64,000 bases of DNA from Leisingera aquaemixtae (GCF_019801145.1 NZ_JAHVJQ010000004.1:62001-126000); one strand, 5' to 3'; numbered from the stretch's first letter, positions 41,826 to 50,928 are shown. Made by a program: numbers and translations. Notes: generated by a model not told the origin, from the letters alone.

Positions 41826-44114
41826 TTATTCCGCCACGCAGTCGGCGAAGTAGTGGGTCAGCCCGTCGGGGCCGGTCTCCTGCACCAGCCCGTGGATGTC
41901 GGTCTCGAACCCCGGGCATTCCCGCCCGAAGGCGCGGTTGAACTTCAGGTATTCCACGATCTTCTTGTTGAACACCTCGCCCGGGATCAGCAGCGGAATA
42001 CCGGGCGGGTAGGGGGTCACCAGGCTGGTGGTGATGCGCCCCTCCAGATCGTCGATCGGCACCCGCTGGGTGGTGCGCCGGGCGATATGGCTGAAGGCAT
42101 CGCTTGGCTTCATCGCCGGGGTCAGGTCGCTCAGGTACATCTCGGTTGACAGCCGTGCCACGTTATTGCGGGCATAAAGCGCATGCACATGCTCGCAGAG
42201 GTCGCGCAGGCCCATCTGCTCATACCGCGGCTGGCTGGCGCAGAACTCCGGCATCGCCCGCGGCACGGCCAGGTTGCGGGCAAAGTCGTCTTTGAATTGC
42301 TGCAGCGCGCTCAGCAGTGAATTCCAGCGGCCCTTGGTGATGCCGATGGTGAACATGATGAAGAAGGAATAAAGCCCGGTCTTTTCCACCACCACGCCGT
42401 GCTCGGCCAGGTATTTGGTCACGATCGAGGCCGGGATGCCCCAGTCCTCGAACCGGCCGTCCAGGTTGAGGCCCGGGGTGATGATGGTGGCCTTGATCGG
42501 GTCCAGCATGTTGAAGCCCGGCGCCATGTCGCCAAAGCCGTGCCAGCTGTCCTCGCCGCCCGCCTGCACGCCGTCGGCATCGGTTTTCCTCAGAACCCAG
42601 TCTTTTGTGCTGCCGATACCGTCCTCGGCCAGATCCTCCGGGCCCCAGACCTGGAACCACCAGTCATCGGCGCCGTATTCTTCGTCGACCTTGCGCATGG
42701 CGCGGCGGAAATCCAGCGCCTCCATGATGCTTTCCTCGACCAGCGCGGTGCCGCCCGGCGGCTCCATCATCGCCGCCGCCACATCGCAGCTGGCGATGAT
42801 CGAATACTGCGGGCTGGTGGAGGTGTGCATGAGGTAGGCCTCGTTGAACAGATGCCGGTCCAGTTTGGTTTCCTCGCTGTCCTGCACCAGCACGTGGCTG
42901 GCCTGGCTGATCCCCGCCAGCAGCTTGTGAATGGACTGGGTGGCATAGGTCACCGAATGCTTGGTGCGCGCCCGCTTGCGGCCCATCGCGTGATAGCTGC
43001 CGTAGAACGGGTGGAAGGCCGCATGCGGCAGCCAGGCCTCGTCGAAATGCAGGTTCTCGGTATAGCCGTCCAGCTGCCCCTTGATCACCTCGGTGTTGTA
43101 GAGCACCCCGTCATAGGTGGACTGAGTCAGCGTCAGGATCCGCGGCTTCACCGCATCGGCATCCACATCCTCCAGCAGCGGATTGGCGCGGATCTTGGCC
43201 TTGATGCTCTCGATTTCGAACTCTGAATGCGGGATCGGGCCGATGATGCCCCAGTGGTTGCGGGTCGGTTTCAGGAACACCGGGATGGCGCCGGTCATGA
43301 TGATCGAATGCAGGATCGACTTGTGGCAGTTTCGGTCCACCACCACCACATCGCCCGGCGCCACCGTGTGATGCCAGACCATCTTGTTGGAGGTCGAGGT
43401 GCCATTGGTCACGAAATAGCAGTGGTCGGCGTTGAAGATCCGCGCCGCATTGCGCTCTGACGCTCCGATCGCGCCGTTGTGGTCCAAGAGCTGCCCCAGC
43501 TCCTCCACCGCGTTGCAGACGTCCGCGCGCAGCATGTTTTCGCCGTAGAACTGGTGGTACATCTGCCCGACCGGGCTTTTCAGGAAGGCCACGCCGCCGG
43601 AGTGCCCAGGGCAGTGCCAGGAGTAGGAGCCGTCCTCGGCATAATCCAACAGCTTCTTGAAGAACGGCGGCTGGATGCTCTCCAGGTAACTCTTCGCCTC
43701 GCGGATGATGTGGCGCGCTACAAACTCCGGCGTGTCCTCGAACATATGGATGAAGCCGTGCAGCTCCCGCAGGATGTCATTGGGCAGGTGGCGGCTGGTC
43801 TTGGTCTCGCCGTAGATGTAAATCGGCACATCAGCGTTCTTCCAGCGCACTTCCTCGATAAACGTGCGCAGGGCGACTACCGCGGGGTCCAGATCGGGGC
43901 CGGGGGTGAACTCTTCGTCATCGATCGACAGCACAAAGGCGCTGGCGCGGGACTGCTGCTGCGCATATTGCGAAAGGTCGCCGTATCCGGTCACGCCCTG
44001 CACCTCGAACCCTTCATCCTCAATGGCCTGTGCCAAGGCACGGATGCCGGAGCCTGAGGAGTTTTCGGAGCGGAAATCTTCGTCAATGATGACAATGGGA
44101 AAGCGGAATTTCAT
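41826..44114 (-). CDS. Orn/Lys/Arg decarboxylase (fold I, biodegradative type)
   Basis: 762 residues. N-terminal wing domain (response-regulator-like, VIIDEDFRSENSSGSGI), PLP domain with Lys397 in ATQSIHKLLAGISQ and SWHCPGHSGGVAFLKSP, then a C-terminal domain. Length and sequence fit the large decarboxylases of lysine, ornithine or arginine; the residues near the pocket do not let me choose, arginine being a guess. Would consume an amino acid and a proton and release a polyamine or precursor. No antiporter gene adjoins it. Divergent from the MarR gene by 174 bases. Confidence 0.88.
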   Translation of the reverse strand: MKFRFPIVIIDEDFRSENSSGSGIRALAQAIEDEGFEVQGVTGYGDLSQYAQQQSRASAFVLSIDDEEFTPGPDLDPAVVALRTFIEEVRWKNADVPIYIYGETKTSRHLPNDILRELHGFIHMFEDTPEFVARHIIREAKSYLESIQPPFFKKLLDYAEDGSYSWHCPGHSGGVAFLKSPVGQMYHQFYGENMLRADVCNAVEELGQLLDHNGAIGASERNAARIFNADHCYFVTNGTSTSNKMVWHHTVAPGDVVVVDRNCHKSILHSIIMTGAIPVFLKPTRNHWGIIGPIPHSEFEIESIKAKIRANPLLEDVDADAVKPRILTLTQSTYDGVLYNTEVIKGQLDGYTENLHFDEAWLPHAAFHPFYGSYHAMGRKRARTKHSVTYATQSIHKLLAGISQASHVLVQDSEETKLDRHLFNEAYLMHTSTSPQYSIIASCDVAAAMMEPPGGTALVEESIMEALDFRRAMRKVDEEYGADDWWFQVWGPEDLAEDGIGSTKDWVLRKTDADGVQAGGEDSWHGFGDMAPGFNMLDPIKATIITPGLNLDGRFEDWGIPASIVTKYLAEHGVVVEKTGLYSFFIMFTIGITKGRWNSLLSALQQFKDDFARNLAVPRAMPEFCASQPRYEQMGLRDLCEHVHALYARNNVARLSTEMYLSDLTPAMKPSDAFSHIARRTTQRVPIDDLEGRITTSLVTPYPPGIPLLIPGEVFNKKIVEYLKFNRAFGRECPGFETDIHGLVQETGPDGLTHYFADCVAE

Positions 44115-44266
44115 GCTGTTCTCCTAGCGGGTATCCAGCCCTGTTTTTGAGGATACAGGCTGCCCGCAATGATGCAACGCCCGCGGCAGGGCGCAGTTCG
44201 CGTTACGCCTATCCGTAAAGGCCGCCAAGAGGGCACGTGCAGAATTCGCTGGCTTTTGACGGGCAA

Positions 44267-44287
44267 ATAATTGACATTGTCAATTAT
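44267..44287. promoter_or_regulatory. Perfect 21-bp MarR operator palindrome
   Basis: ATAATTGACA-T-TGTCAATTAT is an exact 10-1-10 palindrome ending one base before the MarR ATG at 44289. TTGACG lies at 44256-44261, so the palindrome overlaps the expected -10 region and transcription start. No Shine-Dalgarno fits before the ATG, so the transcript may be leaderless. Typical of autorepression by MarR proteins. Confidence 0.85.
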
Positions 44288-44288
44288 C

Positions 44289-44741
44289 ATGACTCAGACA
44301 CGCTTCCACCTGCACCAATCCCTCGGCTACCAGATCACCATGCTGGCGCGTGTGATCGAACGCCGTTTTGAACAGCGCATCGCCGAATACGGGCTGACCC
44401 GTGTCACCTGGTGCGTGCTGCTGGCCGCAGGGGAGGAAGGGCTGGCGACCCCGTCCGGGATCGCGGACTTTATCGGCATCGACCGCACCGCCACCTCCCG
44501 CGCCTTGCGTCAGATGGAGGCCGGCGGGTTGATCACCCGCCGCAGCGGAGAGGGCGACGGGCGCTCAATCCGGGTGGCGCTGACCGCCGCGGGCCAGGCG
44601 GCGCTGCAGGCGGTGCTGCCCATCGCGCAGGAGAACGCGGCGTATTTCGAGGCCAAACTGAGCGGCGCAGAACTGTCCGCGCTGCGCCACTCCGCCGCCA
44701 AGCTGCTGCAGGACGAGCCGCGCATCGTCGCCAAGCTGTAA
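44289..44741 (+). CDS. MarR family regulator of the dehalogenase
   Basis: 150 residues. Winged helix visible as IADFIGIDRTATSRALRQME and ITRRSGEGDGRSIRVALTAA (wing), with N- and C-terminal dimerisation helices. ATG 44289 is used; a TTG 18 bases upstream would run through the palindrome. Followed after 16 bases by the reductive dehalogenase, so the pair is an operon. Such regulators respond to phenolic or aromatic ligands; a halogenated phenol effector here is inference. Confidence 0.88.
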   Translation: MTQTRFHLHQSLGYQITMLARVIERRFEQRIAEYGLTRVTWCVLLAAGEEGLATPSGIADFIGIDRTATSRALRQMEAGGLITRRSGEGDGRSIRVALTAAGQAALQAVLPIAQENAAYFEAKLSGAELSALRHSAAKLLQDEPRIVAKL

Positions 44742-44757
44742 CTCAAAGGGGCCATCC

Positions 44758-47700
44758 ATGGGCAAATTGTTTTCCTACCGCAACCGGCCCGTGCACCTGG
44801 GGCCCTACCCGATGGAGGCCCTGACACGGCAGGCCCAGCCGGAAGGGCTGGACGCGCTGCCGCCACAGGAGCAGGTCAGTTTCCGCCGCCCCGATGCACC
44901 GCTCTCCCTCGTCAACGCGATGCGCGATTATCAGGCGATGCTGGATGCCACGCGCGAGGGGCTGGTGAAAAAGGAACGCGCCGAAATCCCTGCGGACCCG
45001 CAGGAGCGTAGCGATCACCTGAAGGCCTTCGGATACTTCTGCGACGCCTCGCTTGCAGGTGCCTGCGCGGTGCCCTCCTGCACCTGGCTGGACGCGCCGC
45101 TGGTAAACCCGGATGTGTCGGCGCTGGCGGAAACCCTGCGCACGAAGCAGACCAAGACCTTCGCCTCCGGCATCGACGTGGTGATGGCGAACTTGCGTGA
45201 GGCGATGCGGGCCCCGCCCGCGGACTGCCGCCACCACACGCACGCGCTGGTCTATGTCTATGAATTCCCCCGCGACCCCGGGGCCGGGGAAGATGGCACT
45301 GACTGGCTGCCGGATGCACAGGACCAGCGTGCCTGCCTGCGGGCGGCGGAAACCGTGGTGACCTTGGCCAACTACATCCGCCTTCTGGGGTGGGAGGCGC
45401 GCGCGCATAGCGGTGCCGCCAGTGATGTGCACCTGGGCAAGCTGGCGGTACAGGCGGGGCTTGCCACCTATGAGAACGGCATGCTGACAAACCCGTTTCT
45501 GGGCAGCCGTTTCGGTATCTCTGCCGTTACCACGACGCTGGAACTGGCTCCCGATTTGCCGCTGGTTCTGGGGCAGGCGCCGGGGCTCACATACCGGCTG
45601 GGCCTTGGCGCCCACGCCAAGAGCGCCGCCACCCGCGACCCCTACACCAAGCGCCGCTTCATGGACGGCCCGCACCCGTTCGATACCCTGAAACGGGTGG
45701 CAGACCCCACTACCTACATAGACGAGGTGAACGTCGCGCGGGTCCCGAAACGTGCTGACATGTTTGCACGCTCCCTGTTCGGCGACCTTGGCAAAGGCCC
45801 GCAGGAGGCGGCGAAGAACGGCAACTATGTCCGCAAGTCCTCCTCTGCCTTTGCCTTTCGCTCTTCGCTTGCGGCCTTCGTGCTGCTGCAGGACGGCGAG
45901 GCTGCGCCGCAGGTTGACCCCAGCGCCGCCGATGCCGCCCGCAATGCTGCCAGTATCAAGGCCGCGGCCTATTTCCTTGGCTGCGACGCGGTGGGCATCT
46001 CGCGCTGCCCGGACTGGACCTACTACTCCCACGACGCCGCAGGCGAACCCCTGGCGCCCTACCACGAAAACGCCATCAGCATCATCATCGACCAGGGCCA
46101 TGAGACGATGGAGGGCGCCTCCGGCGACGATTGGATTGCCTGCGCCCAGTCGATGCGCGCCTATCTGCGGTTCTCGCTGCTGGGCGGCGTGATCGCGCAG
46201 CAGATCCGCAACCTCGGTTATACCGCCCGGGTGCATTCGGTGATGGACGGCGAGGTGCTGCAGCCGCCGCTGTTGCTGCTCTCCGGCCTCGGCGAGGTCT
46301 CTCGCATTGGTGAGGTGATCCTGAACCCCTTCCTCGGCCCTCGCCTGAAATCCGGTGCCGTGACCACCAACCTGCCAATGACCCATGACAAGCCGGTAGA
46401 CTTCGGCCTGCAGCGGTTCTGCGAGGCCTGCAATAAATGTGCCCGCGAATGCCCCTCCGGCGCTATCACCGCCGGGCCGAAGCTGATGTTCAACGGTTAC
46501 GAGATCTGGAAGTCCGACAGCCAGAAATGCACCACTTACCGAGTCACCGTGCCCGGCGGCGCAATGTGCGGCCGCTGCATGAAGACCTGCCCCTGGAACC
46601 TGGAGGGCCTGTTTGCCGAGGCGCCGTTCCGCTGGGCCGCGATGAATGTGCCCGGCAGTGCGCCGCTCTTGGCCAAGCTCGATGACGCGCTGGGCAATGG
46701 CGAGGTGAACGGCACCAAGAAATGGTGGTGGGATCTGGAGATGGTGGAGGATGGGCCCTATGCCCCCTCGCAGCATCCCGTGAACGCCCGCAAGCTGTCC
46801 AAGGACCTTAACCTGAAATTCGAGGATCAGACCCTGGCGGTCTACCCCGCACCGCTGGCCCCGCCGCCTTATGCCTGGCCCGCGCCGATGGACCGCGAGG
46901 TCGGGATCGCCGCCTATCAGGCGATGATCCCCGCAGCGGAGCACAAGCGCCGCCGCGCGCAGGGCCTGCCGCCGGAGCATGTCTATACCGCAGACCAGGG
47001 TGATGCGCCTGTGATGCGCGTGCGTCTGTCGAAGGTCGAGCACATGACGGAGGCCGTCACCAAGTACGAGTTCTCGCTGCCGGACGGCGCCTCGCTGCCT
47101 CCGGCCACTGCAGGTGCCCATATCGACGTGGTCGTCGCGCCGGAGTTCTTCCGCCAGTACTCGCTGTCGGGCGATCCGGCGGACCGCTCGAAATACCAGA
47201 TCGCAGTGCTGCGTGAGGACGCGGGCCGCGGCGGTTCCAGACTGATGCACCGGATCTTTGAAGAAGGCCGGATGGTGTTCATCTCTAAGCCGATCAACCA
47301 CTTCCGGCTGGTGGAGGATGCCGCCAAGTCCTACCTGATGGGGGGCGGTATCGGGGTGACGCCGATGATCGCGATGGCCCACCGGCTGCACGCGCTGGGC
47401 CGGGATTTCGAGTTCCGCTATTCATGCTCGAAAATGGCAAATGCCGGGTTTCTGGATGACTTCCGGAACGTCCCATGGGCAGACAAAGTTCATCTGCATT
47501 TCTCCGATCTGGGTACCCGCGCGGACCTTAAGCAGGTGTTGCAGTATACGCCCGGCAGCCACGTCTATACCTGCGGGCCGGAGGTCTATATGCAGGCCGT
47601 GCTGGAGGCGGCAGAAGCCAATGGCTTCCCGGAAGAGGCCCGCCACATGGAATACTTCTCGGTTCCCGAACAGCCCGAATACGAAAACCATCCCTTCACC

Positions 47701-47955
47701 CTGAAGCTGGCGAAATCGGGCCGCAAAATCCTGGTGCCGGCGGAAAAGACCGCCGCCGAGGCGCTGGCCGAAAGCGGCATCCACGTGGATGTGAAATGTT
47801 CCGATGGCATCTGCGGCGTCTGCAAGTGCGGGCTGATTTCCGGTGATGCCGAGCACCGCGATTTCGTGCTCTCGAACAAGCAGCGCGAGGGCGCCATCAT
47901 TCTCTGCCAGTCCCGCGCGCAGGCGCCGGAAGGCGTGCTGGAAATCGACCTCTAG
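44758..47955 (+). CDS. Self-sufficient reductive dehalogenase (RdhA-flavoreductase fusion, BhbA/NpRdhA type)
   Basis: 1065 residues. Residues 1-630 form the corrinoid-dependent dehalogenase with two [4Fe-4S] binding motifs (Cys555/558/561/565 and Cys604/607/611). Ser465, Tyr469, Lys531 and Arg595 have exactly the spacing of the active-site residues Ser422, Tyr426, Lys488 and Arg552 of Nitratireductor NpRdhA. The N-terminal domain (TNPFLGSRFGISAVTT) is an internal repeat of the catalytic one (LNPFLGPRLKSGAVTT). Residues 680-1065 form an FMN/NAD(P)H reductase (FRQYSLSGDP, GGGIGVTPMIAMA) and a [2Fe-2S] domain (CSDGICGVCKCG ... LCQS). No Tat signal or membrane anchor, so cytoplasmic and non-respiratory. 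Removes halogen from aromatic compounds using NAD(P)H and cobalamin; substrate unknown. Confidence 0.93.
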   Translation: MGKLFSYRNRPVHLGPYPMEALTRQAQPEGLDALPPQEQVSFRRPDAPLSLVNAMRDYQAMLDATREGLVKKERAEIPADPQERSDHLKAFGYFCDASLAGACAVPSCTWLDAPLVNPDVSALAETLRTKQTKTFASGIDVVMANLREAMRAPPADCRHHTHALVYVYEFPRDPGAGEDGTDWLPDAQDQRACLRAAETVVTLANYIRLLGWEARAHSGAASDVHLGKLAVQAGLATYENGMLTNPFLGSRFGISAVTTTLELAPDLPLVLGQAPGLTYRLGLGAHAKSAATRDPYTKRRFMDGPHPFDTLKRVADPTTYIDEVNVARVPKRADMFARSLFGDLGKGPQEAAKNGNYVRKSSSAFAFRSSLAAFVLLQDGEAAPQVDPSAADAARNAASIKAAAYFLGCDAVGISRCPDWTYYSHDAAGEPLAPYHENAISIIIDQGHETMEGASGDDWIACAQSMRAYLRFSLLGGVIAQQIRNLGYTARVHSVMDGEVLQPPLLLLSGLGEVSRIGEVILNPFLGPRLKSGAVTTNLPMTHDKPVDFGLQRFCEACNKCARECPSGAITAGPKLMFNGYEIWKSDSQKCTTYRVTVPGGAMCGRCMKTCPWNLEGLFAEAPFRWAAMNVPGSAPLLAKLDDALGNGEVNGTKKWWWDLEMVEDGPYAPSQHPVNARKLSKDLNLKFEDQTLAVYPAPLAPPPYAWPAPMDREVGIAAYQAMIPAAEHKRRRAQGLPPEHVYTADQGDAPVMRVRLSKVEHMTEAVTKYEFSLPDGASLPPATAGAHIDVVVAPEFFRQYSLSGDPADRSKYQIAVLREDAGRGGSRLMHRIFEEGRMVFISKPINHFRLVEDAAKSYLMGGGIGVTPMIAMAHRLHALGRDFEFRYSCSKMANAGFLDDFRNVPWADKVHLHFSDLGTRADLKQVLQYTPGSHVYTCGPEVYMQAVLEAAEANGFPEEARHMEYFSVPEQPEYENHPFTLKLAKSGRKILVPAEKTAAEALAESGIHVDVKCSDGICGVCKCGLISGDAEHRDFVLSNKQREGAIILCQSRAQAPEGVLEIDL

Positions 47956-47994
47956 GCGGTCGGCCTGACAGCAAACCTGGCGGCAGGCGGCGGC

Positions 47995-48387
47995 TCAGAA
48001 CGGCTGCCGCTCTCCCAGCAGGTAGCGGGCCAAGTCCACGTAATCAAACGCCAGCGACACCGCGATCACCGCGCAGACCATCAGGATGATCCGCTGCGGC
48101 CAGGCAGGCATGTCCGGCCGCGCCCGCTGCCGCCACAGCCAGACCGCCAGCGGTGTCCACAGGATCACATGCGGCAGCCCCAGAAGCCGCACATATCCCA
48201 GCTGCCCGTAAATCCAGTAAACTCCGCCGCCCGCCAGCAGGCTCGCTGCCACCGTCACCAGTCCGGCGATCCGGCTGGGCTTCCAGATCAGCAGCGCCAG
48301 CGGCAGCACAAAGGCGCCCAGAAACAGGATGTTGACCCAGACCTGCACCCACTGCGGCTGGGTTGCAATTGCCTCTTCCAATGTCAT
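47995..48387 (-). CDS. Small membrane protein of unknown function
   Basis: 130 residues with four hydrophobic segments (about 17-36, 42-61, 70-86 and 100-118) and no motif I recognise. VWVNILFLGAFVLPLALLIW is the first helix. Convergent with the dehalogenase, on the same strand as the broken sulfatase upstream. Conserved hypothetical at best. Confidence 0.75.
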   Translation of the reverse strand: MTLEEAIATQPQWVQVWVNILFLGAFVLPLALLIWKPSRIAGLVTVAASLLAGGGVYWIYGQLGYVRLLGLPHVILWTPLAVWLWRQRARPDMPAWPQRIILMVCAVIAVSLAFDYVDLARYLLGERQPF

Positions 48388-48440
48388 CGCACGGCCCTCC
48401 CGCTTGCGACCCTAGGTAAGGGCCGTCCGCACGGCAAGCG

Positions 48441-49906
48441 CTACAGTGCCGGGCCTTCGCGCATCTTGTCCTGCTCTTCCGGCGTCGGCGTGTGGTTGAA
48501 AACATAGGCCGTGCGGCAGGCCTCCTCGCCACCCAGTTCCACGATCCTGCGGCGCTGGTCCGCAAAGGCACGGGCGTTCACTTCATCCGGATCGCAGATT
48601 GCCCGCAGCCGCTGCTCGCCTTCCGCCAGAGCCGCCCTGATCTCCGGGTTATGCATCCCGTCCTTTGCCCGGTTCACCTGCTCATGCGGGTCGCCTTCCA
48701 GGTCGAACAGCTGCGGCTGCATCCCGGCATAATGAACGTATTTCCACTTGCCCCAGCGCACCATGAAGGCGCCGGTTCTCGAACCGCCGTCGTGGTATTC
48801 GCTGAACCCGGTGCGGCTCTCGTCATAGGGCGCATTGGCAATCCGGCGCAGCGAGACGCCCGGCAGCTCCGCATCCTCCGCCACGCCGCACACCTCCCGC
48901 GCGGTGGCGGCGATGTCGGTCAGGCTGGTGCAGGTCGCCACGCATTGCCCCGCCGGAATGCCCGGCCCGGCGGCAATCATCGGCACGCCTGCGGATTGCT
49001 CGTACATCACCTGCTTGGTCCAGAACCCCTGGTCCCCCATCATGTCGCCGTGATCCGACACATAGAGGATCACCGTGTTCTCCAGCTGGCCGCTTGCCTC
49101 CAGCGCTTGGATCACCCGGCCGGTGCAATGATCCATGAAGGACGTGAGCCCGTAATAGGCCGCCTTGGCCTCGCGCATCTTCTGTTCGTCGAAGTAATCA
49201 TCGTAGTTGAAGAAGGCGGCGATATTGCGCAGCTCCTCGTGACCCGGCAGGCCCGCGCCATAGCCCACCGGCAGGTCCATCTCTGCCGGGTCGTACATAC
49301 TGTGCCACTCCTCGGGGCAAGTCAGGGGATAATGCGGGCTGACCAGCGACACAAACGCCGCCCACGGCTGCCTCTGCCGCCTGGGATCGACCAGCCAGGC
49401 CTCTGCCGCTTCCGTGATCGCCAGGTCGTAGTCGGTATAGCTGCTGCTGCCCGCGCCCACATCGCCGGCCAGTTCCGCCGCCGAGTCATAAGGCGGCGGG
49501 TTCTCCCGCAGTAGCCCGACGGCCCAGCCGATACCGCCGACCACATGCATCGGCAGGATTTCCTCGGAGAACCCGTTGTCATCCTCGGCAGAGCGGAAAG
49601 CAGTTTGCCGATCGACACCACCTCGCGGCCCGCGTCGCGCAGCGTATGCATCCAGCTGCGCGGGCTGCCAGCGTAGGGGGTCGCGCTGTCCCAATGCCCT
49701 GACTTATGCACCCAGTTGCCAGTAGCCAGCGCCGCGCGGGTGGGCACGCACATGGGCGAGGGCGTATAGGCCGCGGTGAACATCGTTCCGCGCGCCGCCA
49801 GCGCGTCCAGGTTCGGCGTCTTCACAATCGGGTGGCCCGCACAGCCCATCGCATCCTTGCGGTGTTCGTCCGAGATGATGACAAGGAAATTCGGCTGCTG
49901 GCCCAT
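48441..49906 (-). pseudogene. Sulfatase family gene interrupted by a frameshift
   Basis: N-terminal frame 49906 to about 49600 encodes VIISDEHRKDAMGCAGHP (metal Asp) and PMCVPTRAALATGNW with the formylglycine cysteine (Cys53, CxPxR). The remaining frame to 48441 encodes HDGGSRTGAFMVRWGKWKY and VILYVSDHGDMMGDQGFWTK. They join if one base is restored near 49599-49601, where VSIGKL must be followed by H-F-RSAEDDNG. The whole stretch is 1466 bases, one short of 489 codons. Either a real inactivating deletion or a sequencing error. When intact, an arylsulfatase/choline-sulfatase-like hydrolase of about 488 residues; substrate unknown. Confidence 0.82.
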
Positions 49907-50034
49907 CTATGCCTCCCTTTCGGCTGCTGCTCCCAGACTGACGGCAAAAGACGGCGTGTGATTTCCAGTTTGCGGCATCCGGGCGGCGGAATGCTTTCTT
50001 TTTCCAGCCAGAAGCATCCGCTTGAGATTTGCAA

Positions 50035-50049
50035 TGTTATGACATAACA
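50035..50049. promoter_or_regulatory. Operator-like palindrome upstream of the sulfatase
   Basis: TGTTATG-A-CATAACA is a perfect 7-1-7 inverted repeat, 128 bases upstream of the minus-strand sulfatase start and 100 bases upstream of the next plus-strand gene. Looks like a GntR-type site, but no GntR gene adjoins it. Confidence 0.5.
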
Positions 50050-50149
50050 ATGCGACTCGCGGAGGCAACACGAGGCAGAGTGATCATGGCGACGACGGGT
50101 GACAGTGAAGCGGCGGGTTTCCGGGCTTCTGCTGAGGAGTGCGGCCGCA

Positions 50150-50419
50150 ATGGCTGACCGCAGGCCGCGCCGCAACCTGGTGTCCCGGCTCAAACGCAGG
50201 CGCCGGGCAGGGGATCCGATGCAGGCCTATGATGCCTTGCCCCCGGGGTTGCGGCGATGGCTGGCCACCGCCTGCCTGCCCTGGAGCCCGGCCTCAGCCC
50301 TGAAGATCTGGAACAAGGCGGGCGGCAGCCGCGATCCCGGCGCGGCAGCGGCCCGGCTGGACGCCGCCGAACAGGCCATGCTGCGGCGCGACGCAGGCAT
50401 CTGGGATTTGCGCAGGTGA
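50150..50419 (+). CDS. Small basic conserved protein (DUF6525-like)
   Basis: 89 residues, very rich in Arg. Features seen: RRNLVSRLKRRRRAGDPMQA, YDALPPGLRRWLATACLPWS, WNKAGG and a C-terminal LDAAEQAMLRRDAGIWDL. I associate this pattern with a small uncharacterised protein common in Rhodobacterales. No enzymatic motif; may bind nucleic acid. Start ATG 50150 preceded by GAGGAG with 10-base spacing; the longer frame upstream is not supported. Confidence 0.6.
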   Translation: MADRRPRRNLVSRLKRRRRAGDPMQAYDALPPGLRRWLATACLPWSPASALKIWNKAGGSRDPGAAAARLDAAEQAMLRRDAGIWDLRR

Positions 50420-50432
50420 AGGCTTCATCGTG

Positions 50433-50463
50433 CCTGGCAGGGGGGGGCGGGCCTCCTGCCAGG
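50433..50463. terminator. Nine-base-pair hairpin between convergent genes
   Basis: CCTGGCAGG (50433-50441) pairs perfectly with CCTGCCAGG (50455-50463). It lies just after the small basic protein and 9 bases before the stop of the convergent HxlR gene. No T-run. Confidence 0.5.
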
Positions 50464-50471
50464 TCAATCCC

Positions 50472-50849
50472 TCAGGCGGTCTTCTTCTCCGCTTCCGCCG
50501 TAGCATCAAATTCCGCCCGCGCAGCATCAATCACCGGCAGATGCTCCAGCGCCCACAGCCCCAGCGCCTTGACTGGCTCACGGAACGATTCACCCAGCGG
50601 CGTCAGCGCATACTCCACCTTGGGCGGGATCGTCGGGTGATAGGTGCGGCTGACCAGCCCGTCGCGCTCCAGCTCGCGCAGGGTAAGGCTCAGCATCCGC
50701 TGGGAAATGCCCAGATGCCGCTTCAGCTCATTGAACCGCAGCACGCCGTATTGCGCCAATGAGATCACGATCAGCACGCTCCAGCGGTCGCCGACCCGCG
50801 ACAGTACTTCGTTGATGCGGCCGCATTCCGGGCATTGACCCTGCGCCAT
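50472..50849 (-). CDS. HxlR family transcriptional regulator
   Basis: 125 residues. Cys-containing start (QGQCPECGRINEVLSRVGDRWS) then a winged helix (RFNELKRHLGISQRMLSLTL, LERDGLVSRTYHPTIPPKVEY). The pair of N-terminal cysteines suits a redox- or quinone-sensing role, as in other HxlR proteins (inference). Divergent from the nitroreductase with inverted repeats between, so it probably represses that gene. Confidence 0.9.
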   Translation of the reverse strand: MAQGQCPECGRINEVLSRVGDRWSVLIVISLAQYGVLRFNELKRHLGISQRMLSLTLRELERDGLVSRTYHPTIPPKVEYALTPLGESFREPVKALGLWALEHLPVIDAARAEFDATAEAEKKTA

Positions 50850-50864
50850 GGTGGTTCCCTCCGT

Positions 50865-50928
50865 GTAACCGGGGCTCAGGAATGTGCCTTCTTGTGCCCT
50901 GTCTGGTACCGCTTATATAGCCGGTTAC
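50865..50928. promoter_or_regulatory. Inverted repeat pair between HxlR and nitroreductase genes
   Basis: GTAACCGG at 50865-50872 and its exact reverse complement CCGGTTAC at 50921-50928, plus GGTACC at 50905-50910 and an AT-rich TTATATAG core. Candidate HxlR operator overlapping the divergent promoters. Confidence 0.5.

Noticed and set aside
44743-47391. Open frame of 882 codons antisense to the dehalogenase
   Set aside because: Low-complexity His/Gly/Arg composition and no ribosome-binding site; the sense strand has all catalytic motifs.
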